Below, piece after piece: positions 1-8,397 of a DNA stretch of 64,000 bases (position 1 is its first letter; each line of letters begins with the position of its first letter). The notes beneath the pieces were generated by a model, which saw only the letters and a program-made list of their open reading frames with translations, was not told where the DNA came from and ran no database searches. The DNA comes from Pseudomonas arsenicoxydans (lineage in GTDB: Bacteria; Pseudomonadota; Gammaproteobacteria; Pseudomonadales; Pseudomonadaceae), in contig NZ_RCZE01000002.1 in the NCBI RefSeq assembly GCF_006438915.1, positions 3,144-67,143 on the forward strand. The letters are read 5' to 3'. Position numbers and translations under genes: made by a program.

Positions 1-41
1 AGCGCGAGTAGCAAAAGCGCGACGATGTACATCGGCCTCAT
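1..41 (-). CDS. 5' end of an exported protein gene (partial)
   Basis: The first codons on the minus strand read MRPMYIVALLLLA, a start plus hydrophobic core typical of a signal peptide or first membrane helix. An AAGGA Shine-Dalgarno lies about 8 bases upstream of the ATG at 41. The gene leaves the window on the left, so its product cannot be named. A run of ten G (62-71) sits just upstream of the ribosome site. Confidence 0.5.
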   Translation of the reverse strand, partial: MRPMYIVALLLLA

Positions 42-71
42 ATATCCATCCTTAGTTTTTTGGGGGGGGGG

Positions 72-742
72 ATAGTGTGTGGGCTTAAGATTGAGGTGTC
101 TAGCGAGGAGCGGAATCTGAACAGTTGACCAGCCGCCTGCTTCCGTCGATTGGGTAGGATAATTAGAGGCCCACCGAATGAGGGAACCGTTTGAAATCGT
201 CAGTTGTCGGCGCTGAATCACTAAACCCAGGCTTTCCACTGGTCTCCTAAGTGGACATAAGCGATAGCGTCAGACAGGCGTGTTTACCAGACGGTTACCA
301 ATAAAAATGGCCTCTTCAGGGCCCTTTTGTACTCAATCCGAAATCACTTGGTCAGCCCAGACTCGACGGTGACCGGAACCGCTCGTGGTTTCCCAGAACT
401 TCTCCTACACCGAGCTTTATAGGGCATGCACAAAACTAAATTCAGTTAGATTTTGCATTAGGTTCATATATTCATGGGATAAGCTGATTCCAAGATCGAC
501 GGCCGGCTGGACTGGGGCTGTCGATCCGGCTCGGCGCAAGCGGCGCCCTGCGTGCAGACAGGCTCGTGGCGCGAGTAGGTGCCAACTGGCCCTGCCTGAA
601 TGCGTGTGAGCGTTTTGCTGTACACAAAAATCCAGGAATAAAGTCTGTATTTTGGCTTCGAACTGAACGATCCGATTCAGGCAATAATCTGATACTGATG
701 AACTGCTTATTTTTCGTGAGCACACCTGTATTAGGAGGTTTT
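72..742. other. Gene-poor stretch with an mvaT-like remnant
   Basis: No convincing complete gene is visible here. Open frames at 385-725 overlap each other on both strands, have no Shine-Dalgarno and resemble nothing I know. The recognisable content is the decayed mvaT-like 3' end at about 304-400, listed separately. The last bases, an AGGAGG-like site at 733-738, belong to the next gene. Confidence 0.6.
304..400 (-). pseudogene. Remnant of an MvaT-family gene 3' end with its terminator
   Basis: On the minus strand the last codons read TVESGLTK then stop, against TVESWLTK then stop in the intact MvaT-family gene at 14259-14624. Outside the coding part the likeness continues: both copies have a GGCC-type hairpin, a T run and the shared string TTTTGTACTCAA at the same place. 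Upstream of the last 10 or so codons the match fades, although KP.A.P weakly echoes the intact copy. It is therefore a truncated second mvaT-like locus, or debris from recombination between two copies. Confidence 0.55.
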
Positions 743-1021
743 ATGAGCGCTCAGCAAATTGAGTACTATTTCGAAGTCTACAAGGAGTCTTTCACTAATG
801 CCCCTGTTTGGAGCATCGAAGCAATAACGCCTTTCCCCGCTGTGTCGATAGGTGACCGTTTCAATCATCAAGGCCTTGGCGCTGCATGGGGAGAAACGGC
901 CTCCGAAGAAGAGGAATATCGAGTCGTGGACATCGACCACGTCTTTTCGGATACCGGAGGCAAGATTGCTTACAAAACCAGAGTGAAACTGATGCTGACA
1001 CACCGCAACCAGGTTTATTGA
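743..1021 (+). CDS. Hypothetical 92-residue acidic protein
   Basis: The ATG at 743 follows a strong AGGAGG site (733-738). The product begins MSAQQIEYYFEVYKES and contains an acidic stretch EEEEYRVVDIDHVF near the middle. It has no signal peptide or membrane helix, so it should be a small cytoplasmic protein. I do not recognise a domain with assigned function. Longer in-frame starts back to 566 lack a ribosome site. It stands alone in front of the stress genes. Confidence 0.7.
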   Translation: MSAQQIEYYFEVYKESFTNAPVWSIEAITPFPAVSIGDRFNHQGLGAAWGETASEEEEYRVVDIDHVFSDTGGKIAYKTRVKLMLTHRNQVY

Positions 1022-1170
1022 ATAACCTAAACAAACGACGAATTTGCAGGACTGACGGGCTTTTAAAGCGATCAGTCCTCAAGCTCCAGTTGCGGTGTAG
1101 GCGATAATTAATTGAGCATGTGCTGGATCGGGCATGTGCTACTCCATGGACCTGCGCCGACACTCCTCCG

Positions 1171-1206
1171 ATATCAAAATCAAGCCCCGAAAGATTCGGG
1201 GCTTGA
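1171..1206 (-). terminator. Intrinsic terminator of the KGG-repeat gene
   Basis: Positions 1181-1205 form a perfect hairpin, CAAGCCCCGA with its complement around a 5-base loop, followed on the minus strand by ATTTTGATAT. It lies directly downstream of the minus-strand gene ending at 1222. Confidence 0.75.
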
Positions 1207-1221
1207 TGGGGTCACACGGCA

Positions 1222-1644
1222 TCAGGGTTTACGCCCTCCACCTCCGCTCACCCCACCGTCCTTGCGTCCCATTTCAGAAGATTTGTCGTCATCGGCAAGA
1301 TTGCTGCCGCGTCCGCTTCCTTGTCCACCACTGGACGATTGATCAGCTTTGTTGGTTTGTTGTCCACCTGAAGCCTGGCCTCCTTTTTGGCCTGGTTTGG
1401 ACATGCTTTCTTTATCGTCGGCAAATTCGCCTCCGCGATTCGTACCCTGTCCACCTCCGGACATGCGATCACTATCCCGCGATTGTCCGCCAGAAGCTTG
1501 GCCACCTTTTTGGCCCGCTTCAGACGCGCGTTGTGGATCGTTGGCAAAATTTCCGCCTGAGCCTTCTCCACCTTTGTTACCAGCTTCGGAAGCCTTGTCG
1601 CGGTCAGATAAATTGCCTGGATTTTTGTTTCCTGTATTGGCCAT
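1222..1644 (-). CDS. KGG-repeat stress protein (YciG-like)
   Basis: A 140-residue, very hydrophilic, Gly/Ser/Lys-rich protein made of tandem copies of the stress-induced KGG motif, for example KASEAGNKGGEGSGG and RASEAGQKGGQASGG (residues about 18-55), with later copies around 60-110 more divergent. The repeats are spaced about 23-25 residues and separated by acidic NLSDRD or NFANDP linkers. YciG-type proteins are RpoS-dependent stress and stationary-phase proteins of unclear biochemistry. A GAGGTG site precedes the ATG. It is transcribed away from the ClpP-like gene and is probably intrinsically disordered. Confidence 0.85.
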   Translation of the reverse strand: MANTGNKNPGNLSDRDKASEAGNKGGEGSGGNFANDPQRASEAGQKGGQASGGQSRDSDRMSGGGQGTNRGGEFADDKESMSKPGQKGGQASGGQQTNKADQSSSGGQGSGRGSNLADDDKSSEMGRKDGGVSGGGGRKP

Positions 1645-1672
1645 TTTTATTCACCTCTACATCGTTGGCACG

Positions 1673-1679
1673 AGCATAG
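1673..1679 (-). promoter_or_regulatory. Possible RpoS-type -10 for the KGG gene
   Basis: On the minus strand the sequence CTATGCT, one base from the RpoS-preferred CTATACT, lies about 29 bases upstream of the KGG gene start. It is embedded in a small inverted repeat, CGAGC-ATAG-GCTCG (1671-1684). The assignment rests on resemblance and on the RpoS control known for YciG relatives. Confidence 0.3.
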
Positions 1680-1906
1680 GCTCGTCTAATTCGGAGGACG
1701 CTAAAAACCAAAAGTTTGAACGGAAATATGGGGCTTGCGACGAGTGGATTGGGGGACTTGGTTCCATTGAAAAAGCGTGAATTCGATGGACGGCTATCTC
1801 CAATAAACGAACAACTCACGTCGGATTTCAGATCAAAAGGATCGATGTTTACTAGACTTAATAATTCGAAGAAGCCCTGCATCCATCACAATCAGGTGGT
1901 CAATCG

Positions 1907-2464
1907 ATGACCGAACACATCGTGCATTTTCATTGCCAGATCGATCAGGGAACGACTGAGCGCTTCAGGGACTGCTGCCTTGAAGCCATTGATCAAGGCG
2001 CCTCCTCCTTGCTTCTCAATCTTTCTACAAGCGGAGGTAGCACCAACTTTGGCTTCACCCTCTACACGTTCCTGAAGTCACTGCCGGTACCGCTATGCGC
2101 GATCAATGCGGGCAACATTGAGTCAATGGGCATCATTATGTTTTTGGCGGCAGGCCGCCGCATTACCTCGCCCCACTCACGCTTCCTGATTCACCCGATG
2201 AATTGGTACTTCAGTCAAAAATCAGTCGACCATCAACGCCTGCGTGAATACCTATCGAGCCTCGACAACGACCTCGCACGTTACGTGCAAATTTTCACAC
2301 TCGAAACTGCTGACGCAGAGACCAAGCTCGATATTTTTCATTGCCTTTCAGCGGAAGAAAAAGTTATCGCTGCACACGAGTCTCTGGCATACGGGATTGC
2401 GCATGAGATGAAGCAAATGATGTTTGCAGACGATGTCAAACACTGGAAAGTCAGTGGTGGATAA
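1907..2464 (+). CDS. Stand-alone ClpP-like serine protease family protein
   Basis: A 185-residue protein of the ClpP/crotonase fold. The nucleophile Ser73 lies in GNIESMGIIM, equivalent to the ASMG motif of ClpP, and His96 in RFLIHPMN matches the ClpP catalytic histidine (IHQP). NLSTSGG near residue 38-44 corresponds to the oxyanion region. It has no ClpA/X partner nearby and lacks the propeptide. AGGTGG lies 7 bases before the ATG. Such orphan ClpP-like proteins occur in Pseudomonas stress islands with unknown targets. Proteolytic activity is inferred from the conserved Ser and His only. Confidence 0.8.
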   Translation: MTEHIVHFHCQIDQGTTERFRDCCLEAIDQGASSLLLNLSTSGGSTNFGFTLYTFLKSLPVPLCAINAGNIESMGIIMFLAAGRRITSPHSRFLIHPMNWYFSQKSVDHQRLREYLSSLDNDLARYVQIFTLETADAETKLDIFHCLSAEEKVIAAHESLAYGIAHEMKQMMFADDVKHWKVSGG

Positions 2465-2796
2465 TCGGAACGCCCTCCTCACTCCCGGATCGGGACAGCT
2501 GGCATGGACTCGCTAGTCCTGAGAAGGAAAGGTTCGCTGACATTTCCGCCCGCCATCGACGCTGACACGTGATGCAAAGGAGTAGTCCATTCAATTCGAA
2601 GACACGACTTGCAAGCCGTATCAACACTGAGATTGACTAGATCACAACCTCAGACTGTACTTGCACCTACCGCCCATCACCCTTACGCCTATTGCTACAC
2701 CGGTTACGGTTTTTGGCTAGCAAAAGAGCATTGGCATCTGTCCAAAGCGGCTACTCGAGCTGCCTAGGCGTGCCTTCCCGGTCGCTGCACTTGGCC
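2465..2796. other. Intergenic region without recognisable gene
   Basis: These 330 bases hold no open frame with a ribosome site and no strong hairpin. The flanking genes converge. I see no repeat or terminator that I would defend. Confidence 0.5.
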
Positions 2797-3033
2797 TCAA
2801 CTGGATGGATTGACGACCTTAATCTGTGTTAGCCCAACCACCTCAGCGTGCTCTAAAATCTCCTCCGGAGTCGCGTCTGCATTGGGCATCATCAGGCTGT
2901 TCTCTGCGTCCCCAAAATGCAGCTGGAGCAGGTGCATCGCCGCTTCATGTGAAGTCAACCGAGTCTGCTCGAGTTCGAATATGTGTGTACGGGGCTCCCT
3001 GTTGAACAGGTATTCCAAGACGAATTTGCACAT
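2797..3033 (-). CDS. Hypothetical 78-residue protein
   Basis: A small soluble protein starting MCKFVLEYLFNREPRTHIF, with an acidic C-terminal half containing ATPEEILEHAEVVGL. A GAGG site 8 bases before the ATG and a balanced amino-acid content support translation. I do not recognise the family. It follows the DNA glycosylase-like gene on the same strand and could be co-transcribed with it. Confidence 0.65.
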   Translation of the reverse strand: MCKFVLEYLFNREPRTHIFELEQTRLTSHEAAMHLLQLHFGDAENSLMMPNADATPEEILEHAEVVGLTQIKVVNPSS

Positions 3034-3246
3034 ATTTATGTCCCTCGATGAAAAGAAGTGCGGCTGTCATCCCCATTGTCTTTACACCAAGACGGGGTGG
3101 AACTGTTCTGTGCGGCTCTGTCGCTTGGTACCGACAATCTCACCGGAATATGGGTTTGCGCAACCAGCGAGGGAATGACGCTAGGGTTTGCATTCACCAG
3201 GTGGAAGCCTCCTGCTCGACGTATGCCTAACCGATGAGTCCATAAA

Positions 3247-3666
3247 TCAGCCCCCCTCCCGCATAAAAATTTCGACGGTTTTGGGGCCAACGCCTTCAAA
3301 TGCGGTAAGCCGACTCTCAAAATCCCGGCGGTCAGTACTTGCTTCTAGGATGTTGCTGACCCTCCCTGCATATTCATTGTTGATCTTGTGGGCCAAAGCC
3401 AACAGACGCGCAGCAGTTGTTTCGTCGTAGCGCACGTAGTGCGCCTCTCCCAACATCGCAACGAGTTCACGGTGGGTGCTAAGGGCGAGCTTGCGGGGAG
3501 TGTCAAGCTGGTGCTTAACGACAATCACTCGATAAGCTTCGGCGGCAATCTTTGCCTGTATTCTTTTGCCCATTAAAAAACTGGCGACCAGCCATTTGAA
3601 CAAGCCCTGCTCGTTCGCGCTTTCCATGTCGATGTTCAAGTCAAGGGCACTGATGATTTTGTGCAT
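3247..3666 (-). CDS. HhH-GPD (endonuclease III-like) protein, probably frameshifted
   Basis: The product from the ATG at 3666 (GGAGGAAAG site upstream) is 139 residues: MHKIISALDLN, a helical middle, then the helix-hairpin-helix element AFEGVGPKTVEIFMRE at the very end. Endonuclease III-type glycosylases are normally near 200 residues and continue beyond the hairpin with FLRE...W. Here a TGA follows six G (3251-3256 on the plus strand). Removing one G would read on as EGADLWTHRLGIRRAGG, which restores the expected Trp. The open frame also extends upstream to 3720, but without a ribosome site. Function, if any, would be base-excision repair. Confidence 0.7.
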   Translation of the reverse strand: MHKIISALDLNIDMESANEQGLFKWLVASFLMGKRIQAKIAAEAYRVIVVKHQLDTPRKLALSTHRELVAMLGEAHYVRYDETTAARLLALAHKINNEYAGRVSNILEASTDRRDFESRLTAFEGVGPKTVEIFMREGG

Positions 3667-3734
3667 CGAAACTTTCCTCCACTTACCTAAGTCGCGCGTT
3701 AGGAAGAAGCATCGGTTCAATGGCTGGCACCACT

Positions 3735-5522
3735 TTATTTTTTGTGCGGTAGTACCGTTCCCAATACCTGTTTGGCGGTTTGCAAAATAACCCCTGCCTC
3801 GTTCGGATCACCCCTAAGCAAAGTCGTGGCAAACTTCTTCGCCTGTTCGAGCTTGATATGCGGCGGTAGCGGCGGCACGTCGGGGTCGGTCTTGAACTCG
3901 ATCAGCACCGGAACATCCGAGTCAAGAGCCTGCTCCCACGCCGCGGCTACATCTTCCTCGCGCTCAACGAAAATACCTTTGAGCCCAATCGAAATGGCAA
4001 AGAGGTGATACGGCACGTCCGGGATACTTTGCGAGGCCTCAAATTTCGGATCACCTTCCATCACCCGCTGCTCCCAGGTGACCTGATTCAGATCTTCGTT
4101 GTTGAATACCGCGCAGATCCATTTCGGGCTTTCCCACTGGCGCCAATACTTGGCGACGGTAATTAACTCGGCCATGTTGTTCATCTGCATGGCGCCGTCA
4201 CCCACCAGCGCAATTACCTGGCGCTCGGGAAACGCGAATTTCGCTGCAATCGCATATGGCACGGCGGCACCCATAGAGGCCAATCCGCCGGAAAGCGAAC
4301 ACTTCATACCGCGACGAATTTTCAGGTCGCGGGCGAACCAATTGGCGCACGAACCTGAGTCACTGGTGATGATCGCCTGCTCCGGCAAACGAGGGGACAG
4401 TTCGTAGACCACGCGCTGGGGGTTGATCGGATTGGCTTTGGCCATGGCGCGTTTTTCCAGGGTCTTCTCCCAACTGCCGTGCCAGCCTTCAACTTTTTTC
4501 CGCCATTTGCGCTCGGTTTTATGTTCGAGCAGCGGCAGCAATTCGGCCAATGTTTCTGCAGCATCACCGACCAGATTGACCTCCATGGGATAGCGCAGAC
4601 TGAGCATGTCCGGTTGCAAGTCGATCTGCACGCCCCGCGCCTGCCCTTCTTTGGGCAAGAACTCGGAATACGGGAATCCCGAACCGATCATTAGCAAGGT
4701 GTCGCATTCTGTCATCAGCCTATAACTGGGCTCGGTGCCGAGCAAACCGATACTGCCGGTGACCCACGGTAAATCGTCGGGCATTGCGGCTTTACCGAGC
4801 AAGGCCTTCGCCACCCCGGCGCCAAGCTTTTCCGATACGGCAATGACTTGATCGGTGGCCTGTAACGCGCCGGCGCCGACCAGGATCGCAACCTTTTGTC
4901 CCGCATTCAAAACGTCTGCCGCGCGCTGCAGATCCGCCTCGTAAGGCACCACTTTAGGCTTGCTGTAACCAACCCCCGAATGTGCGGTGCCATGTGCCCT
5001 CGCCGGCGCCTCATATTCAAGATCTTGCAGATCATTGGGGAGAATGATTGCCGTCACGCGCCGCTCGCCGATGGCGATGCGTACCGCCCGGTCGAGCAAG
5101 TGTCGTACCTGAGACGGTACCGACGCCTGCTGCACGAAGGCTCCAGCGACATCCTTGAACATCGACACCAGATCGAGCTCCTGCTGGTAGTGGCTGCCCA
5201 GCGCGGTGCGCGCCTGCTGGCCGACGATGGCCAGCACCGGCATGTGATCCATCCGGGCGTCGTACAGTCCGGTGATCAGGTGCGACGCGCCGGGGCCCGA
5301 AGTGGCAATACAAACTCCCAACTCACCGGTGAACTTTGCATGTGCCGACGCCATGAAGGCGGCCATTTCTTCGTGCCTGGCCTGAACGAATTCAATCTTT
5401 CCCTTGGCCCGGCTCAGCGCTCCAAACACGCCATTAATGCCGTCCCCTGGATAACCAAAGATTCGAGTCACACCCCATTCGCTGAGCCGCTCAATCAGAA
5501 AGTCGCCAACTGTTGTCGTCAT
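3735..5522 (-). CDS. ThDP-dependent enzyme, pyruvate oxidase / pyruvate:quinone oxidoreductase-like
   Basis: A 595-residue three-domain ThDP enzyme. The N-terminal Pyr domain carries the catalytic Glu in QARHEEMAAFMASAHA (residues about 50-65). The middle domain has VAILVGAGA. The C-terminal PP domain has the ThDP motif GDGAMQMNNMAEL with NN after about 30 residues in VFNNEDLNQVTWEQ. Length and layout match PoxB (about 570) and related acetolactate-synthase-fold enzymes. GAGG precedes the ATG at 5522; the reading frame is open to 5570. It sits 105 bases downstream of cioB on the same strand, which suggests that it feeds electrons to the quinone pool. Substrate is inferred, not proven. Confidence 0.8.
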   Translation of the reverse strand: MTTTVGDFLIERLSEWGVTRIFGYPGDGINGVFGALSRAKGKIEFVQARHEEMAAFMASAHAKFTGELGVCIATSGPGASHLITGLYDARMDHMPVLAIVGQQARTALGSHYQQELDLVSMFKDVAGAFVQQASVPSQVRHLLDRAVRIAIGERRVTAIILPNDLQDLEYEAPARAHGTAHSGVGYSKPKVVPYEADLQRAADVLNAGQKVAILVGAGALQATDQVIAVSEKLGAGVAKALLGKAAMPDDLPWVTGSIGLLGTEPSYRLMTECDTLLMIGSGFPYSEFLPKEGQARGVQIDLQPDMLSLRYPMEVNLVGDAAETLAELLPLLEHKTERKWRKKVEGWHGSWEKTLEKRAMAKANPINPQRVVYELSPRLPEQAIITSDSGSCANWFARDLKIRRGMKCSLSGGLASMGAAVPYAIAAKFAFPERQVIALVGDGAMQMNNMAELITVAKYWRQWESPKWICAVFNNEDLNQVTWEQRVMEGDPKFEASQSIPDVPYHLFAISIGLKGIFVEREEDVAAAWEQALDSDVPVLIEFKTDPDVPPLPPHIKLEQAKKFATTLLRGDPNEAGVILQTAKQVLGTVLPHKK

Positions 5523-5627
5523 GTCGTTCCTCGCCTTCATCCGGAGCATCGAGCAGTTCGGACAGAACATCCCGTCCGAACGTGTAGCGTCTGGACACCC
5601 AAGTGCAGACCGAAGTTCTGCCGGATA

Positions 5628-6629
5628 TCAGTCACGACTAACTCGAACCTTCCCGCTAAAGACGCTGAAGCCATAGGTGTTGTAGATGAGCGTTATCGGG
5701 ATCAGAACGGCGAAACCGACCAACATGAAAATCTGGCTATTGGGACTTGAGGCCGCAGCCTGCAAGGTCAGCTGCGGCGGAACAATCATTGGAAAGAGCG
5801 CCGCGATCATCAAGGCAAACGCCACTATGAAAACGCCCAATGCGCAAAACAGTGGAAGAAAGTGACGACGGCTCCGAAACCCCAAAGCAAAGCCAATCAG
5901 CAGCGCAGCGAGCAACATGACTGCCGGCATCCACACAAGGCGATCTGTAAGCCGTTGTGCATAGCGAGTGTCCAGTGTCGCCGTCCAGACAACCAACACG
6001 ATCAACAACACTACGGTCACGATAGCCAGCATCTTCGCCTGCAGACCAGATCGCCGCTGGAGTTCGCCGACAGTGCGCCAATAGAGCCAGCAAGCACCCA
6101 ACCATGTGTATCCCACCACGAGCACTGCACCACAGAACACGGGGAACGCGTTGAGCCACTCCGCGCCATCACCACTGTATTGGCCGGCATGATTAGGTAC
6201 ACCTAGTACGAGGGTTCCCAAGACGATTCCCTGTGTTCCGCCGGCGAGCACTGAACCGCACAGCAGTAATCCATCTACTACGCGCTTGGTACGATGACCC
6301 GGCGCGTAATCACGAAACTCCAATGCAACCGCGCGAAGAATCAGCGCCAGAAACATCAAGATAAATGGCGAATAGAGCGCCGGGAGCAGGATGGCGTAGG
6401 CCAACGGGAACAGCGCCAGCAGACCGCCACCTCCCAGCACGAGCCACGTTTCGTTGGCATCCCAGATCGGCAAAATTGTCACGGCCATGGCCCGCCGATC
6501 CTTGCCGCAATGCGTCAGCCCCATCAGCACCCCAACGCCCAGATCCGTGCCATCGAGCAACACATAGTTCATCACCGAGAATGCCAGGGCTCCGGCTGAT
6601 AGCAGGACAATCCAGTCACTGTCCAACAT
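5628..6629 (-). CDS. cioB: Cyanide-insensitive quinol oxidase subunit II
   Basis: A 333-residue integral membrane protein of the CydB/CioB family with about eight to nine helices. The conserved N-terminal region DGTDLGVGVLMGL and PIWDANETWLVLGGG are family hallmarks; LEFRDYAPGHRTK follows the third helix. It forms the second subunit of a bd-type terminal oxidase that reduces oxygen with ubiquinol. It begins 12 bases after cioA ends and is therefore in the same operon. The short length is normal for CioB. Confidence 0.9.
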   Translation of the reverse strand: MLDSDWIVLLSAGALAFSVMNYVLLDGTDLGVGVLMGLTHCGKDRRAMAVTILPIWDANETWLVLGGGGLLALFPLAYAILLPALYSPFILMFLALILRAVALEFRDYAPGHRTKRVVDGLLLCGSVLAGGTQGIVLGTLVLGVPNHAGQYSGDGAEWLNAFPVFCGAVLVVGYTWLGACWLYWRTVGELQRRSGLQAKMLAIVTVVLLIVLVVWTATLDTRYAQRLTDRLVWMPAVMLLAALLIGFALGFRSRRHFLPLFCALGVFIVAFALMIAALFPMIVPPQLTLQAAASSPNSQIFMLVGFAVLIPITLIYNTYGFSVFSGKVRVSRD

Positions 6630-6641
6630 GGATTCAACTCC

Positions 6642-8018
6642 TCAGGATTCCCCTGTCTCATCCGCCAGCGTCGGTTGCGGCCCCGCTTCATCCGTGCGCG
6701 GTGGCTCACGAGTTATCCGCAGCAGCACCCAGAGGCCGATACCGAAGATCAGCAGGTAGAACACCAGGATCGTCCAGGTTGCGCCGATCACCTGCTGGCG
6801 CGACACCGAGGACAGACTGTCCGCTGTGCGCAGCAAGCCATAGATGGTGAAAGGCTGGCGACCTACCTCTGTCACTACCCAGCCACAAAGCATCGCGAGG
6901 AATCCAGCCGGAGCCATCAGCACACACCCTCGCAGCATCCAACGTGCGGTGTACAACCGATGCCGCCTCCGCAACACCATACTGGTCATTCCCTGTCCCA
7001 CCATCAACAGCCCTAGACCCACCATGAAGCGAAACGCGAAAAACACAATCGGCACCGGCGGAAGGTCTTCGGGAGGGAATTCGTCCAGCGCGGGGATCGT
7101 GCCTGTCAGGTCGTGCCGCAGGTACAGTGAGCCAACGTGTGGAATCGCCACTTCCCAACGATTGCGCCGTTCGGCCATGTCGGGAATGGCAAACAAACGT
7201 AGCGGTTCACCCGCACGTTCAGGAGGACGCGTCCACGAGCCTTCAATAGCAGCAACCTTCAGCGGTTGAACCTTGAGGCTGTGCTGACCGTGTAGATCAC
7301 CCACCAAGATTTGCAGAGGTGTGAGCACGACGATCATCCACAACGCCATGGAAAATTGAAGTCGTGCTCTGGGATTTTGCGGCTGCCGCAATAGTTGCCA
7401 GGCGCTAATGCCGGTCACCAGGGTGGCGGTGCCTAGAAACGCCGCCAGCGTCATATGGGTCAGACGATAGGGAAATGATGGATTGAAAATGATCGCCCAC
7501 CAATCCTCGGCCATGAAACGGCCGTCGGTACCGATGGCGTACCCGGTGGGAGTCTGCATCCAGGAATTGGCCGACAAGATCCAAAACGCACTGATGAACG
7601 AGCCAATGGCTACCGCACAAGTGGCGAAGAAATGCAGACGAGGGCCGACCTTCTTCAGACCAAACAGCATGATGCCGACGAAGCCCGCCTCCAGAAAAAA
7701 GGCGGCGAGTACTTCGTAGAACATCAACGGGCCCAGGATATCGCCCGCTTGGGTGGACAGCCGCGACCAGTTGAGTCCGAACTGGTACTCCAGAATCAGA
7801 CCCGATGCCGTCCCCACGGCCACGTTGAGGGCAAATATCTTCAGCCAGTAGAGGTAAACATCCAGATAGATTTTTTGTCCGCGCCACAGCCAAAGTCCTT
7901 CCAGCACCATCAGAAAGTTGGCCAATCCGATGGTAAGCGCGGCCAACACAATATGAAAACTGATGGTGATTGCAAACTGGGCGCGCGCAGCAATCAGCGC
8001 CGAATCAAAGGCGTCCAT
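6642..8018 (-). CDS. cioA: Cyanide-insensitive quinol oxidase subunit I
   Basis: A 458-residue CydA-family protein, shorter than E. coli CydA (522), as expected for the short-Q-loop CIO type. Haem ligand His22 lies in FAITISFHIVLAAL, the acidic pair in FYEVLAAFFLEAGF (around 100-112), and the second histidine in RLTHMTLAAFLG (around 188). The quinol site is marked by GDLHGQHSLKVQPLKVAAIEG. About nine helices are visible. It starts the cioAB-ThDP enzyme gene group. Low-proton-motive oxidases of this type tolerate cyanide and other inhibitors. Confidence 0.9.
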   Translation of the reverse strand: MDAFDSALIAARAQFAITISFHIVLAALTIGLANFLMVLEGLWLWRGQKIYLDVYLYWLKIFALNVAVGTASGLILEYQFGLNWSRLSTQAGDILGPLMFYEVLAAFFLEAGFVGIMLFGLKKVGPRLHFFATCAVAIGSFISAFWILSANSWMQTPTGYAIGTDGRFMAEDWWAIIFNPSFPYRLTHMTLAAFLGTATLVTGISAWQLLRQPQNPRARLQFSMALWMIVVLTPLQILVGDLHGQHSLKVQPLKVAAIEGSWTRPPERAGEPLRLFAIPDMAERRNRWEVAIPHVGSLYLRHDLTGTIPALDEFPPEDLPPVPIVFFAFRFMVGLGLLMVGQGMTSMVLRRRHRLYTARWMLRGCVLMAPAGFLAMLCGWVVTEVGRQPFTIYGLLRTADSLSSVSRQQVIGATWTILVFYLLIFGIGLWVLLRITREPPRTDEAGPQPTLADETGES

Positions 8019-8397
8019 GCCCTCAAGGCTCTGACGGGATTACACAAATTTTGGTGATGTGATAGTTATCCATCCATTCTCCGCGCGCGTTGCGGCGCAC
8101 TTGCGCTGTGATGAATGGTTGACCTCTGAAGTCGCAACGAGTTTTGAAAATATCTGCTAATCAACTGACTCGTTTGCTCAGCCTGCCTCTACGGCATCCC
8201 ACTGAGCCTACGGCAAGCAGCCATCAAGAGTTTCCAATGAAAAGCATGCGCATCGCTACATATAGGTGCTTCATCCAAAGCCATCTCGCTGCTTCAAAAA
8301 AATTGAACCGCTTCAGGACGCGCTCGCCTAATGATCAGCTTGTGGATATTCCCACGGGCAACTTGCCAATACCGGCACAGTTCGAGAGGTGCGCATC
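8019..8397. other. Divergent intergenic region upstream of cioA
   Basis: These 380 bases separate cioA (leftward) from the lysine-rich gene (rightward) and must hold both promoters. Open frames here have no ribosome site and I recognise no protein. I could not identify a clear Anr box (TTGAT-N4-ATCAA). Confidence 0.45.

Noticed and set aside
385..725. Overlapping open frames on both strands in the left intergenic region
   Set aside because: They have no ribosome site, unusual composition and no recognisable domain; they overlap each other over most of their length.
1134..1780. Plus-strand frames opposite the KGG-repeat gene
   Set aside because: Repeated Pro/Trp-rich translation is the antisense image of the Gly-rich repeats; the minus-strand gene has the ribosome site, motif and terminator.
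4896..5750. 284-codon plus-strand frame opposite the ThDP enzyme
   Set aside because: It lies antisense to clear ThDP and cioB coding sequence and shows no protein likeness.
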